A stretch of DNA of 64,000 nucleotides from Flavobacterium johnsoniae (GTDB taxonomy: Bacteria; Bacteroidota; Bacteroidia; Flavobacteriales; Flavobacteriaceae): the NCBI RefSeq assembly GCF_001879205.1, contig NZ_MLFK01000005.1, positions 863,019 through 927,018 of the forward strand, in the 5' to 3' direction. The notes under the pieces were generated by a model. The model was given only the letters and a program-made list of their open reading frames with translations, did not search any database and was not told the DNA's origin. Made by a program: the position numbers and the translations under genes. This document shows positions 16,750 through 25,443 of the stretch, one piece after another (the stretch's first letter is position 1; the number at the start of each line of letters is the position of its first letter).

Positions 16750-18813
16750 ATGAAAAAAGAAACTGATTTCGAAAATCCGTTGCTGCAACAATGGCAGGGA
16801 CTATATGGTGGTGTACCGGATTTTACAAAATATAAAATTTCAGATTTTAAGCCTGCAATTGAATTTGCGATTCAGGAAAAGTTAGATGAGATTGAAGCTA
16901 TTGCAAATAATAGCGAAACACCAACATTTGAGAACACGATTTTGGCTTTAGAACTTTCTGGCGATAAATTAGAGCGAATTCATGCTGTTTACGGAATTTA
17001 CAGATCTAATTTAAGTACTCCGCAATTTAATATTGTCGATACAGAAATGTCGCCAAAACTGGCGGAGATCAGTGATAAATTATATCAAAATGAAAAATTG
17101 TTTTCAAGAATTGATAAATTGTATAAATCTGAAAGCAGTAAAAAATTAAATGCGGAACAACAACGTTTACTTTGGCTTTATTACACTGATTTTGTTAGGG
17201 AGGGGGCAGAGTTAAATGAAAAGGATAAAAAAGAAGTTGCTAAAATTAATCAGGAACTGGCTGGACTTTTTACGCTTTTCAGCCAAAAATTATTGGCTGA
17301 AGAAAACAATCAGTTTTTAGAGTTACAATCTGAAAATGATTTGGATGGTCTGCCAAAAGAATTTAAAGAAGCTGCTATTGCCGAAGCTAAAGAAAGAAAT
17401 TTGAATGTTTTGGCCAGTATTGGCAATACCAGATCTTCCATTGAACCGTTTTTGACTTTCTCAAACCGCAGGGATTTAAGAGAAAAAGCGTTTGATATTT
17501 TTGTGAAACGCGGTGATAATGAGAATGCAAATAATACCAACGCAACACTTGTTTCGATTTTGCAATTACGAGCAAAAAAGGCTCGACTATTAGGATTTAA
17601 GAATTTTGCAGAATGGAGTTTGTCAAATAAAATGGCAAAAGATCCTCAGAAAACTTTAGATTTAATGGAATCTGTCTGGAGACCGGCAGTTGAAAAAGTC
17701 AAAAAGGATGTGTCGGCTATGCAGGAAATGGTAAATCAGGAGGGTGGAAATTTTAAGATCCAACCTTGGGATTATCGTTATTATGCAGAAAAAGTTCGTA
17801 AAGCAAAATATGATTTAGATCAAAATGAAATAAAACAATATCTGCAGTTAGAAAATTTACGCGAAGGAATGTTTTGGACAGCAGGCGAATTGTTTGATTT
17901 AGGTTTCAAACAATTATTTGATGTTCCTGTTTATCATTCTGATGTTCGTGTCTGGGAAGTAAATAATAAAAATACAGGCCAGCCAATAGGCTTGTGGTAT
18001 TTTGATCCTTATGCCCGCGTTGGAAAGCGTTCTGGTGCCTGGATGAACTCGCACCGTGACCAGCAGAAAATAGTTGGAAACGTGCTTCCAATCGTATCTA
18101 ACAATTGCAATTTTATAAAAGGAAATGCTGATGATCCTGTTTTAATTTCCTGGGATGATGCCACAACCTTATTTCATGAATTTGGGCACGCTTTACATGG
18201 TTTGTGCTCCAATGTTACTTATCCGAGTTTGTCCGGAACTTCTGTAGCAAGAGATTATGTTGAGTTTCCTTCGCAGTTATTAGAGCATTGGCTGGCGACG
18301 CCGGAAGTGTTAAACAGGTTTGCGCTTCATTATAAAACAAATGAACCGCTGCCTCAATCCTTAGTAGAAAGAATAGGTAATGCTGCAAATTTTAATGAAG
18401 GTTTTGCAACGGTAGAAACAATTTCGAGTTCGTTTGTCGATATGAAACTGCATTTAACAAACGAAACAATCGATCCGCATAAATTTGAAAAAGAAGTTTT
18501 AGAAGAAATTAGTATGCCGTCAGAAATTGTAATGCGTCATAGAATTCCGCAGTTTGCACATATTTTTTCAAGTGATGGTTATGCAGCGGGATATTACAGT
18601 TATTTATGGGCAGATGTAATAAATGCAGATGCTTATGAAGCATTTCTGGAAGGAGACGGGCCTTTTGATAAAAAGGTTTCAAAACGTTTATATGACGTTG
18701 TTTTAAGTGTTGGAAATACTATTGATAACGAGGAAATGTATGAGAATTTCAGAGGACATGCTCCGCAGTCAGATGCGTTGATGCGTGCGAGGAATTTTCC
18801 TGTTGAAAAATAA
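16750..18813 (+). CDS. dcp: M3 family zinc metallopeptidase (peptidyl-dipeptidase type)
   Basis: A 687-residue M3 peptidase. The zinc motif HEFGH is at 476-480 (TTLFHEFGHALHGLCSN) and the third ligand Glu lies about 28 residues later in RDYVEFPSQLLEHW. The substrate-site segment HRIPQFAHIFSSDGYAAGYYSYLWADV is typical of dipeptidyl carboxypeptidase/oligopeptidase A relatives. No signal peptide is seen at MKKETDFENPLL, so a cytoplasmic role in peptide turnover is likely. Separation of Dcp from oligopeptidase A is based on overall resemblance. Monocistronic, ending in a bidirectional terminator. Confidence 0.92.
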   Translation: MKKETDFENPLLQQWQGLYGGVPDFTKYKISDFKPAIEFAIQEKLDEIEAIANNSETPTFENTILALELSGDKLERIHAVYGIYRSNLSTPQFNIVDTEMSPKLAEISDKLYQNEKLFSRIDKLYKSESSKKLNAEQQRLLWLYYTDFVREGAELNEKDKKEVAKINQELAGLFTLFSQKLLAEENNQFLELQSENDLDGLPKEFKEAAIAEAKERNLNVLASIGNTRSSIEPFLTFSNRRDLREKAFDIFVKRGDNENANNTNATLVSILQLRAKKARLLGFKNFAEWSLSNKMAKDPQKTLDLMESVWRPAVEKVKKDVSAMQEMVNQEGGNFKIQPWDYRYYAEKVRKAKYDLDQNEIKQYLQLENLREGMFWTAGELFDLGFKQLFDVPVYHSDVRVWEVNNKNTGQPIGLWYFDPYARVGKRSGAWMNSHRDQQKIVGNVLPIVSNNCNFIKGNADDPVLISWDDATTLFHEFGHALHGLCSNVTYPSLSGTSVARDYVEFPSQLLEHWLATPEVLNRFALHYKTNEPLPQSLVERIGNAANFNEGFATVETISSSFVDMKLHLTNETIDPHKFEKEVLEEISMPSEIVMRHRIPQFAHIFSSDGYAAGYYSYLWADVINADAYEAFLEGDGPFDKKVSKRLYDVVLSVGNTIDNEEMYENFRGHAPQSDALMRARNFPVEK

Positions 18814-18820
18814 AGAGCAT

Positions 18821-18855
18821 AAAAAAGCCCGAATAAATAAATATTCGGGCTTTTT
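18821..18855. terminator. Bidirectional terminator between dcp and tsf
   Basis: AAAAAAGCCCGAATA (18821-18835) and TATTCGGGCTTTTT (18842-18855) form a long stem with a short loop, flanked by A and T tracts for the two convergent transcripts. Confidence 0.9.
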
Positions 18856-18873
18856 AAATATTGAAATAATATA

Positions 18874-19836
18874 TTAACCTAAAGTAACTCTTTTGAAACC
18901 TGTGATCTCAACGTTGAATCCTTTAACGTAATCGCTTACTTTTTTACTATCATCTTTGATGAAGTTTTGATCTAATAAAGCTTTTTCCTGGTCTAAAGTA
19001 GTGTTGTCAGAAATGAAACGTTGTACTTTTCCTGGAAGAATTTTATCCCAGATTTGTTCTGGTTTACCTTCAGCTTTTAATTCAGCTTTAGCATCTTCTT
19101 CAGCTTGTTTGATAACTTCAGGAGTTAATTGAGAGAAAGAGATGTATTTAGGAACATTTTTTAAAGTTTTTCCTAAACGTTTTGCTTCTTCATTATCTTT
19201 TTCGATTACAGCAATACGAGCAGCAAGTTCAGATTCAACAAAAGCAGGGTCAAAATCTTTGTAAGATAAAGTATCAGCTCCCATAGAAGCAACTTGCATA
19301 GAGATATCTTTTGTTAAAGTCTCAGCATTAGCGATTGGAGAAGAAATAGCTGTTAAAGCAGCAATTTTGTTAACGTGAACATAAGATCCAACGAAAGCAC
19401 CTTCTAAAATTTCGAAACCACCAATTTCGATTTTTTCACCGATAACACCAGTTTGCTCAATTAGTTTTTCAGCAACAGTGATTCCGTTGAAATCAGAAGC
19501 TAAAAATTCTTCTTTAGAAGAGAAGTTGATAGCTTTTTCAACTAAATCTTTAGCTAAAGTTACGAAAGCTTCATTTTTACCTACGAAGTCAGTTTCACAG
19601 TTTAAAGTGATGATAGCTCCTTTAGTGTTGTCTGCATTGATAAATGAAACAGCAGCTCCTTCAGAAGAATCACGGTCAGAACGGTTAGCAGCAACTTTTT
19701 GTCCTTTTTCTCTAAGGATTTGTATAGCTTTATCGAAATCTCCTTCAGCTTCAACTAAAGCTTTTTTACAGTCCATCATTCCGGCACCTGTAGATTGTCT
19801 TAATTTATTTACGTCTGCAGCAGTAATTGTTGACAT
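18874..19836 (-). CDS. tsf: Translation elongation factor Ts
   Basis: EF-Ts regenerates EF-Tu-GTP. The start at 19836 gives MSTITAADVNKLRQSTGAGMMDCKKAL, the conserved UBA-like N terminus; an upstream start at 19890 would add 18 poorly conserved residues. The core has TLNCETDFVGKNEAF, the EF-Tu contact. Further downstream come QVASMGA and the C-terminal GKVQRFISDNTTLDQ. The 320-residue length is slightly longer than in Escherichia coli. It follows rpsB by 140 bases and is probably part of rplM-rpsI-rpsB-tsf. Confidence 0.97.
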   Translation of the reverse strand: MSTITAADVNKLRQSTGAGMMDCKKALVEAEGDFDKAIQILREKGQKVAANRSDRDSSEGAAVSFINADNTKGAIITLNCETDFVGKNEAFVTLAKDLVEKAINFSSKEEFLASDFNGITVAEKLIEQTGVIGEKIEIGGFEILEGAFVGSYVHVNKIAALTAISSPIANAETLTKDISMQVASMGADTLSYKDFDPAFVESELAARIAVIEKDNEEAKRLGKTLKNVPKYISFSQLTPEVIKQAEEDAKAELKAEGKPEQIWDKILPGKVQRFISDNTTLDQEKALLDQNFIKDDSKKVSDYVKGFNVEITGFKRVTLG

Positions 19837-19942
19837 AATATTTTGAATTTTTAATGTTAAAAGTAAAAAATTCCAGCTTTTAAATCCCAAACTCCAATTT
19901 TAATAAATTATCAACATAACGTTTTTAATTTTGTATTTGGAT

Positions 19943-19970
19943 TTTGGAATTTAAAATTTGGAATTTAAAA
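19943..19970. repeat. Two tandem TTTGGAATTTAAAA repeats between rpsB and tsf
   Basis: Exact 14-bp copies at 19943-19956 and 19957-19970. The motif resembles the inverted repeat after the DUF3127 gene (5862-5909). No gene is present in this 140-base spacer. Confidence 0.7.
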
Positions 19971-19976
19971 TTTGAT

Positions 19977-20747
19977 TTATTCTTCAGTTGCAGGAGCAGC
20001 TTCAGCCTCAACAGCAGGAGCAGCTTCTTCAGCAGCAGCCTCAGTTTCTTTTTCAGAACCTCTGTCAGAAAGACCTTCGATTACTGCAGTAGTTACTAAA
20101 GATAAAATTTTGTCAATTGATTTAGAAGCATCATCATTTGCAGGAATTACGTAATCAACCTCTCTTGGGTCAGAATTCGTATCAACCATTGCGAAAACTG
20201 GAATGTTTAATTTTTGTGCTTCTTTTATTGCGATGTGTTCAGCTTTGATATCTACTACGAACAATGCTGCAGGTAGTCTAGACATATCAGCAATTGAACC
20301 TAAGTTTTTCTCTAATTTAGCACGTAGACGATCAACTTGCAAACGCTCTTTTTTAGATAACGTCATGAAAGTACCATCTTTCTTCATTTTATCAATAGAA
20401 GACATTTTTTTAACTGCCTTTCTGATAGTTACGAAGTTAGTAAGCATTCCACCTGGCCATCTTTCAGTGATGTAAGGCATGTTTGCAGCTTTTGCTTTAT
20501 CAGCAACGATGTCTTTTGCTTGTTTTTTGGTAGCTACGAATAAAATTTTTCTACCTGATGCAGCGATTTTTTTCAAAGCTTCGTTAGCCTCTTCAATTTT
20601 AGCTGCAGTTTTATATAGATTGATAATGTGAATACCATTACGCTCCATATAAATGTAAGGAGCCATGTTTGGATCCCATTTTCTAGTCATGTGTCCGAAG
20701 TGAACACCTGCTTCTAGTAATTCTTTTACTTCTATTTTGTTTGCCAT
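19977..20747 (-). CDS. rpsB: 30S ribosomal protein S2
   Basis: S2 is a late-assembling small-subunit protein that binds S1. The 256-residue sequence has the S2 signatures LLEAGVHFGHMTRKWDPNMAPYI, FVATKKQAKDIV, YITERWPGGMLTNF and PVFAMVDTNSDPREVDYVIPANDDA. After residue about 225 the tail is Ala/Glu-rich and low-complexity, as in other Bacteroidetes. The 228-base gap upstream, after rpsI, holds a hairpin and direct repeats but no clear promoter. Confidence 0.98.
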   Translation of the reverse strand: MANKIEVKELLEAGVHFGHMTRKWDPNMAPYIYMERNGIHIINLYKTAAKIEEANEALKKIAASGRKILFVATKKQAKDIVADKAKAANMPYITERWPGGMLTNFVTIRKAVKKMSSIDKMKKDGTFMTLSKKERLQVDRLRAKLEKNLGSIADMSRLPAALFVVDIKAEHIAIKEAQKLNIPVFAMVDTNSDPREVDYVIPANDDASKSIDKILSLVTTAVIEGLSDRGSEKETEAAAEEAAPAVEAEAAPATEE

Positions 20748-20830
20748 TTTTGTACTAGTTTACGTTCTGTTGATTAGCAATGTGTTTTGGCTCTAGGCGC
20801 TAAGCTGTAAGCTTTAGGCTTCAAGCATTT

Positions 20831-20857
20831 GACTTTAAGACTTTCGACTTTAAGACT
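20831..20857. repeat. Two GACTTTAAGACT direct repeats upstream of rpsB
   Basis: Identical 12-mers at 20831-20842 and 20846-20857 (15-base period) within the rpsI-rpsB spacer, next to other AAGCTTTAGGC-like repetitive sequence. Confidence 0.6.
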
Positions 20858-20943
20858 CAACCCATTTAGATGCTAAACTATATCCTACCTCGATAGGAGA
20901 GCAACAATAACTGTGTTTTTTAATTTCAATAAATAATTGATAA

Positions 20944-20968
20944 TGTCTTGTCCCATTTGAACAAGACA
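20944..20968 (-). other. Hairpin directly after rpsI
   Basis: TGTCTTGT (20944-20951) and ACAAGACA (20961-20968) pair perfectly across a 9-base loop, 7 bases after the rpsI stop. There is no T-tract, so it may be an mRNA processing or stabilising stem, or part of an rpsB leader. Confidence 0.55.
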
Positions 20969-20975
20969 GGTAATA

Positions 20976-21362
20976 TTAACGTTTAGAGAATTGGAATCTC
21001 TTACGAGCTTTCTTCTGACCGAATTTCTTACGTTCAACCATTCTTGGGTCTCTTGTTAATAAACCTTCTGGTTTAAGGATTCCTCTGTTTTCAGCATTAA
21101 CTTCACACATTACACGTGCTAATGCCATTCTAACAGCTTCTGCCTGACCAGTTGTACCACCTCCGTAAACGTTTACTTTAACATCAAAGTTGTTTACGTT
21201 TTCTGTCATAGACAATGGTTGTAAAACTTTGTATTGTAAAGTTGCAGTTGGAAAGTAAGTTGCGAATTCTTTTTTGTTTACAGTGATTGTTCCTGTTCCT
21301 TCAGAAACGTATACACGTGCAACAGCGGTTTTTCTTCTACCGATTTTGTGAATAACTCCCAT
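20976..21362 (-). CDS. rpsI: 30S ribosomal protein S9
   Basis: A 128-residue S9. It starts with GVIHKIGRRKTAVARVYV, continues with NVYGGGTTGQAEAVRMALAR, and ends with the long basic tail RDPRMVERKKFGQKKARKRF and QFSKR, whose terminal Lys-Arg reaches the ribosomal P site. The start shares one base with the rplM stop, which indicates translational coupling with L13 as in most bacteria. Confidence 0.98.
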   Translation of the reverse strand: MGVIHKIGRRKTAVARVYVSEGTGTITVNKKEFATYFPTATLQYKVLQPLSMTENVNNFDVKVNVYGGGTTGQAEAVRMALARVMCEVNAENRGILKPEGLLTRDPRMVERKKFGQKKARKRFQFSKR

Positions 21363-21817
21363 TACTTAAGATCATTTAGGTTAACAGTTCTAGGTTTTTG
21401 AGCTCCGTGAGTATGCTCAGCACCTACAACAACATTTAGATTTCTAAAAAGTTCAGCTCCTAATTTGTTTTTAGGTAACATTCCTTTTACAGCTTTTTCT
21501 ACTAATAATGCAGGGTTTTTAGATTGCAATACTTTAGCAGTTAAAGTTCTTTGTCCTCCTGGGTAACCTGTATGACGCATGTAAATTTTGTCATTCATTT
21601 TTGTACCTGTAAGGTTAATTTTTTCTGAGTTGATAACAATTACGTTATCTCCACAGTCAACGTGCGGTGTGTAACTTGGCTTGTACTTACCTCTTAAGAT
21701 CATCGCAACCTTTGAAGCAAGACGTCCTAAGTTATGACCTTCTGCATCAACAACAATCCACTCTTTAGTTACAGTGGCTTTGCTAGCTGAAATTGTCTTG
21801 TAGCTTAATGCGTCCAT
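21362..21817 (-). CDS. rplM: 50S ribosomal protein L13
   Basis: A 151-residue L13, an early-assembly 23S rRNA-binding protein. Motifs are EWIVVDAEGHNLGRLAS, LRGKYKPSYTPHVDCGD, YMRHTGYPGGQRTLTA and the signature KAVKGMLPKNKLGAELFRNL. It is the first gene of the rplM-rpsI-rpsB-tsf cluster and has a consensus promoter and a short hairpin leader upstream. Confidence 0.98.
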   Translation of the reverse strand: MDALSYKTISASKATVTKEWIVVDAEGHNLGRLASKVAMILRGKYKPSYTPHVDCGDNVIVINSEKINLTGTKMNDKIYMRHTGYPGGQRTLTAKVLQSKNPALLVEKAVKGMLPKNKLGAELFRNLNVVVGAEHTHGAQKPRTVNLNDLK

Positions 21818-21840
21818 AATATTATTTTAATTAAACATTC

Positions 21841-21860
21841 CATCCCCAATAAAGGGGATG
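21841..21860 (-). promoter_or_regulatory. Hairpin at the 5' end of the rplM leader
   Basis: CATCCCC (21841-21847) pairs with GGGGATG (21854-21860) around a 6-base loop. It begins right after the -7 element, so it would lie at the extreme 5' end of the mRNA. Possible roles are mRNA protection or binding of L13. Confidence 0.55.
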
Positions 21861-21891
21861 CAAAAGTACAATTAATTATTTTAAAACCAAA
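21861..21891 (-). promoter_or_regulatory. rplM promoter
   Basis: On the minus strand TTTG (21888-21891) and TACTTTTG (21861-21868) are separated by exactly 19 bases, a full match to TTTG-N19-TAnnTTTG. Confidence 0.85.
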
Positions 21892-21952
21892 TACCTGAAA
21901 AGAATATTTTATATCCTGAAAATCAGGCCCTCAGTTTTTATTTTTAAAACCA

Positions 21953-21989
21953 TAAAAAAACCAGCTTTACAATAACGCGAAGCTGGTTT
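21953..21989 (-). terminator. Terminator of the ferritin-like gene pair
   Basis: AAACCAGCTT (21958-21967) pairs with AAGCTGGTTT (21980-21989), and the A-run at 21953-21960 supplies the T-tract on the minus strand. Confidence 0.8.
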
Positions 21990-22011
21990 AATATTTGAAA
22001 TAATTTTTTGT

Positions 22012-22824
22012 CTAAACAATAAAAATATTGGCTATATCGACCACTTGTTGTGTGGTAAGTGGTTCATCATAAGCTTCAGAGCCTGCCGCTGCGCCAAATG
22101 CAGCTGCTGTGTTGAATCCTGCCTGCATGGTAACACCTTCGCCATCATAAACTGCCTGCGTTGCTGCGGGCATACCTGTGCCTCTTTCGGCATTTGAGAT
22201 CCATCCTTTTAAGCCGCGAAGTCGTCGAACTTCAGAAGCATGTCGTGCTTCGACAGAATGAATTTGTAATGCAGCTGTTAATAAATCGGGTGTAGAGATT
22301 AAATTTGCCGCTTGTCCTTTATAAGCTCTAACACCTGTGTCTTCAAAGGCTTGTGCTAATGCTAAAAAGGTTGGGTAATCATTAAAAGGATCAAAAGCGC
22401 CGCCAACAGTAAAGTCAAAAGTTGGTTTTGGAACAAAGTTGGCACTTGCTGTTCCGCCCAATCCGGCAATTAAAAAAGCAACGTGATCTGATTCGTGTGC
22501 TGCAATTTGTTGAAAAACTTTTAAATCGCGTCCGCCGTTTTCAGAAGCTGGTATAACTCCAGAGTCTAATGCCATGGCGTAAAATTCGTTTTCGAGATAT
22601 TCTAAGGTAAGTGCAAACTGCAAAGCGCCTATAGGTGTAGCTGGAGTTGCTGTAATGTCTTTTGCAAATGCTTTACCTGTAAGAGCCGATAATCCGAAAG
22701 GGATTGATGCCAGCGCCAGATTTTTTCCGATATTTCCAAACTGTGTAAAACTGTCTCTTCTTGAACCAGTGCTTTTCATTAAGCTGTCATCAGTAAAGGT
22801 TTCTATAAATTTTAAGATATTCAT
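22012..22824 (-). CDS. Ferritin-like domain protein, exported
   Basis: A 270-residue protein with a four-helix ferritin-like domain. Probable di-iron ligands are seen in LEYLENEFYAMAL, IAAHESDHVAFL, AQAFEDTGVRAYKGQ and SVEARHASEVRRLRG. The N terminus has GSRRDSFTQFG followed by a hydrophobic stretch to LTGKAFA, which resembles a Tat signal but is not a perfect match. Its iron or redox activity is inferred from the fold. It forms a pair with the related gene 25 bases upstream, and the pair shares a terminator. Confidence 0.82.
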   Translation of the reverse strand: MNILKFIETFTDDSLMKSTGSRRDSFTQFGNIGKNLALASIPFGLSALTGKAFAKDITATPATPIGALQFALTLEYLENEFYAMALDSGVIPASENGGRDLKVFQQIAAHESDHVAFLIAGLGGTASANFVPKPTFDFTVGGAFDPFNDYPTFLALAQAFEDTGVRAYKGQAANLISTPDLLTAALQIHSVEARHASEVRRLRGLKGWISNAERGTGMPAATQAVYDGEGVTMQAGFNTAAAFGAAAGSEAYDEPLTTQQVVDIANIFIV

Positions 22825-22849
22825 AATTTCTAAGTTTTAGCTAGTTAGA

Positions 22850-23596
22850 TTAAGGTAAATAGTTGGCTGTGAATTTTGTTGTGATAAATCCGGCTGCTAC
22901 AGGCAGAATTTTAGAAGGATCTTTCGCTGCATCCAGTCCGCTGGAAGTGCTTACGATGTCATCGCCTGCAAAATCTTTTGAATGAGGATTAATTAAACTT
23001 CGAATTGCAGAAGCGTGTCTGGCTTCTACAGAGACAATTTTTCCGGCTAATAATAAATAATCAGCACTTTTTATTAATCTTCCGGCTCCATTATAAGCGG
23101 CAACACCTGTATCTTCAAGTGCTTTTGCGGTAGCCAAAACTTCGGTACGGCTGTTAAAATTTAAAGAACCATAACTAAAGGCCAAAGAAGGAAGTAATTG
23201 CGAGCCGGGATCTGGCAGTGCTCCGGTCAAAGCTGCTTTAAAAAAATCTCTATGAATTACTTCATGATGGTATAAATCTGTTAGAACTTGACGTTCAGTA
23301 TCATTAAATACAGTATTGAAATTAGATGCATTTACAACTTTAGTATAAAAGTCTGCTTCTAACTGCTCTAAGGCATAGGCATAAGTAAGCACACCAAAAT
23401 CTCCCGAGCCTAAGTCAAAAACACCATTTTTGACACCCGGTAAGGAATTGTCCTCCATTTTATCGTCATCATCATTGTTGCTGCATCCAGCTAAAACCAA
23501 ACCTGCGGTCACTAATGTTAGTCCACTGAGCTTAAGAAAGCTCCTTCTGCTATCCAATGAAGGGTCAACTTCATGGATTTTAACTTCGTTTTTCAT
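22850..23596 (-). CDS. Ferritin-like domain lipoprotein with Tat-type signal
   Basis: A 248-residue paralogue of the next gene. The N terminus DSRRSFLKLSGLTLVTAGLVLAGC combines a twin-arginine motif with a lipobox (LAGC), so the protein is likely folded in the cytoplasm, exported by Tat and lipid-anchored. Di-iron-type motifs are ALEQLEADFYTKVV, HHEVIHRDFFKAAL, AKALEDTGVAAYNG and SVEARHASAIRSL. Export by Tat fits a metal cofactor loaded before transport. Function unknown beyond the fold. Confidence 0.84.
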   Translation of the reverse strand: MKNEVKIHEVDPSLDSRRSFLKLSGLTLVTAGLVLAGCSNNDDDDKMEDNSLPGVKNGVFDLGSGDFGVLTYAYALEQLEADFYTKVVNASNFNTVFNDTERQVLTDLYHHEVIHRDFFKAALTGALPDPGSQLLPSLAFSYGSLNFNSRTEVLATAKALEDTGVAAYNGAGRLIKSADYLLLAGKIVSVEARHASAIRSLINPHSKDFAGDDIVSTSSGLDAAKDPSKILPVAAGFITTKFTANYLP

Positions 23597-23734
23597 AATC
23601 TAGGTTTTTATTAAGGTTAATAACATTGTATTAAGCTTATTAACGAAATTTTTAGACAAGCGGTTTCAGAAAAATCATTCTTTTTTAGAATTATTTCGAA
23701 TAGGTCGTATAATTTCAAATACTGGTAGTTGTTT

Positions 23735-23767
23735 TTTGTTTTATTTTCGGTAATTCTACTATATTTG
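23735..23767 (+). promoter_or_regulatory. Promoter of the LacI-type regulator gene
   Basis: TTTG (23735-23738), 21-base spacer, TATATTTG (23760-23767), 25 bases before the start codon. Confidence 0.7.
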
Positions 23768-23792
23768 TATTAATTACATAAACTTTTATTAG

Positions 23793-24818
23793 ATGAAAGC
23801 TAAAGCAACTCTAAAACAAATTGCGAAGGAACTAGGTGTTTCTGTGTCTACAGTGTCTAAAGCACTAAACGACAGTCCGGAAATAAGTGAGCAGACGAAG
23901 GTGAAGATTAAGGAGTATGCCAAACTCAAAAATTATAAGCCGAATGTTATTGGTCTGAATTTAAAAAATCGTAAAACCAAAACTATTGGAGTAATTATAC
24001 CTAATATATTGAACTCCTTTTTTGCTAAGGTTTTTAGCGGCATCGAAAAGGTAGCAGATAAAAAAGGATATAATGTAATTACGTGTATTTCCAATGAATC
24101 TTTAGAAAAAGAAGTTCATACGCTTGAAATGTTAAGCAACGGAGCCATCGACGGATTTATTCTTTCGGTTTCTGAAGAAGCACAAAAGCTTCAGGATTAC
24201 AATCATTTTTCTGCTATTATTAATGACGGAACTCCAATTGTAATGTTTGACCGAATCGCAGATGAAGTAGATTGTGATAAAGTGGTGGTAGATGATTTTG
24301 ATTCTGCTTTGAACTCAACACAGCATTTAATTAATTTGGGCTGTAAAAATATCGCTTTAATTTCTTCTGTAGATAATTTAAGTGTTGGAAAACTAAGAGC
24401 CGATGGATATTTAAAGGCTTTAAAAGACAATAATATTCCGGTAAACGAAAAAATCATTCTTCGTACCGATTCTGAAGATGATATGAAAGCTAAAATTGAT
24501 TCAATTTTCGATCACAAAATTGATGCTATTTTTGCTTTAGATGAAAATGATTCAGTTGCCGCTTTAAGAGTGAGTTTGAAAAAAGGATATAAAGTTCCTG
24601 AAGATATTTCGATAATTGGTTTTGCCGATGGAATTTTAGCTTCAAGACGTTTGTCGCCAAGTTTAACAACGGTTAGCCAGCACGGAATTGAAATTGGAGA
24701 AGTTGCTGCCAAAAAACTAATCGAAAGATTAGAAGAGCCGGAAGGTGAAACTTCAGATTACGAAACAATCGTGATTAAAACAAAATTGAAAGAAAGAGAA
24801 TCGACTAGAAAAGTATAA
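23793..24818 (+). CDS. LacI/GalR family transcriptional regulator
   Basis: A 341-residue DNA-binding regulator. The N-terminal helix-turn-helix and hinge are TLKQIAKELGVSVSTVSKALND and NYKPNVIGLNLKNRKT. The periplasmic-binding-protein-like effector domain follows from TIGVIIPNILNSFF, with ALDENDSVAALRVSLKKGYKVPEDISIIGFAD and LTTVSQHGIEIGEVAAKKLIERL near the end. Such regulators usually sense a sugar. No sugar-utilisation genes are adjacent, so the target is unknown. It is a single-gene unit with its own promoter and terminator. Confidence 0.93.
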   Translation: MKAKATLKQIAKELGVSVSTVSKALNDSPEISEQTKVKIKEYAKLKNYKPNVIGLNLKNRKTKTIGVIIPNILNSFFAKVFSGIEKVADKKGYNVITCISNESLEKEVHTLEMLSNGAIDGFILSVSEEAQKLQDYNHFSAIINDGTPIVMFDRIADEVDCDKVVVDDFDSALNSTQHLINLGCKNIALISSVDNLSVGKLRADGYLKALKDNNIPVNEKIILRTDSEDDMKAKIDSIFDHKIDAIFALDENDSVAALRVSLKKGYKVPEDISIIGFADGILASRRLSPSLTTVSQHGIEIGEVAAKKLIERLEEPEGETSDYETIVIKTKLKERESTRKV

Positions 24819-24824
24819 ATAATA

Positions 24825-24855
24825 AAAAACCATCAGCTAAAACTGATGGTTTTTT
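24825..24855. terminator. Bidirectional terminator after the LacI-type gene
   Basis: AAAAACCATCAG (24825-24836) pairs with CTGATGGTTTTT (24843-24854) with a 6-base loop and flanking A/T tracts. Confidence 0.88.
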
Positions 24856-24861
24856 GTTTGT

Positions 24862-25371
24862 CTAATTTTCCCCATCGAAAATAAAAGAGTCGCCAAATTT
24901 ATTGTTACATTCTCTAAAGAATTCCTGGGGTAAACCTTTCTTAAAATTAATTTTAGAAACTAATTTTTTATCGCATTCAGGATCAAGGTTTCTGAAGATT
25001 AAAATTCCATTGTTTAATTCCGTTGGCAATTGAGCATCTGTAGTTAAACCATAATTTCCCAAATACTGATTTTTGCCATTAAATATTAAAATCCTGCTGG
25101 TAGCTCTGCAGGATAAACCCCAAACCCAAACTGAATTCATAATTTTATATGTTTTTCCTTTTTCAGTTTTAACACTTCCAAGGTACATTAGATGTGTTTC
25201 TGTTCCCCCTTTGTCATTCCATTTTCCGAAAACGAATTCTTTTCCAATAACATTTTTGTGAAGAACTTCTAATCTAATATTTTCATCATTTATTTGAGCT
25301 GTACCTAATTTTGGAAGCGCCATTATAATTAAAGTGAAAAGTATTTTAGCGCATATTGTTCTTTTTGTCAT
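24862..25371 (-). CDS. Small secreted protein of unknown function
   Basis: About 169 residues if started at 25371 (MTKRTICAKI), or 173 from 25383. A signal peptide is visible: a basic start, a hydrophobic core and LGTAQ as probable cleavage site. The mature protein has NVIGKEFVFGKWNDKGGTETHLMYLG, VWVWGLSCRATSRILIFN and two cysteines near the end (DPECD, RECN). I do not recognise a family. It lies between convergent regulator and divergent polA contexts, with repeat sequence just upstream. Confidence 0.7.
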   Translation of the reverse strand: MTKRTICAKILFTLIIMALPKLGTAQINDENIRLEVLHKNVIGKEFVFGKWNDKGGTETHLMYLGSVKTEKGKTYKIMNSVWVWGLSCRATSRILIFNGKNQYLGNYGLTTDAQLPTELNNGILIFRNLDPECDKKLVSKINFKKGLPQEFFRECNNKFGDSFIFDGEN

Positions 25372-25410
25372 TACAAATTGCAATTAATATTCGGTTTAAA
25401 TACTTCGAGA

Positions 25411-25440
25411 AATCTAAAATCAACAATCTGAAATCTAAAA
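25411..25440. repeat. AATCTGAAATCTAAA-type repeat next to polA
   Basis: Contains the 15-mer AATCTGAAATCTAAA (25425-25439), identical to 8262-8276, and the related AATCTAAAAT at 25411-25420. It fills most of the gap before the polA stop. Confidence 0.6.
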
Positions 25441-25443
25441 TAA

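Noticed and set aside
19837..19890. Longer EF-Ts start
   Set aside because: The conserved EF-Ts start MSTITAADVNKLRQ lies at 19836; the upstream part is AT-rich spacer.
20880..20900. CCTA-TAGG stem upstream of rpsB as an S2 leader
   Set aside because: The stem is only four base pairs and I could not match it to a known leader; too weak to list.
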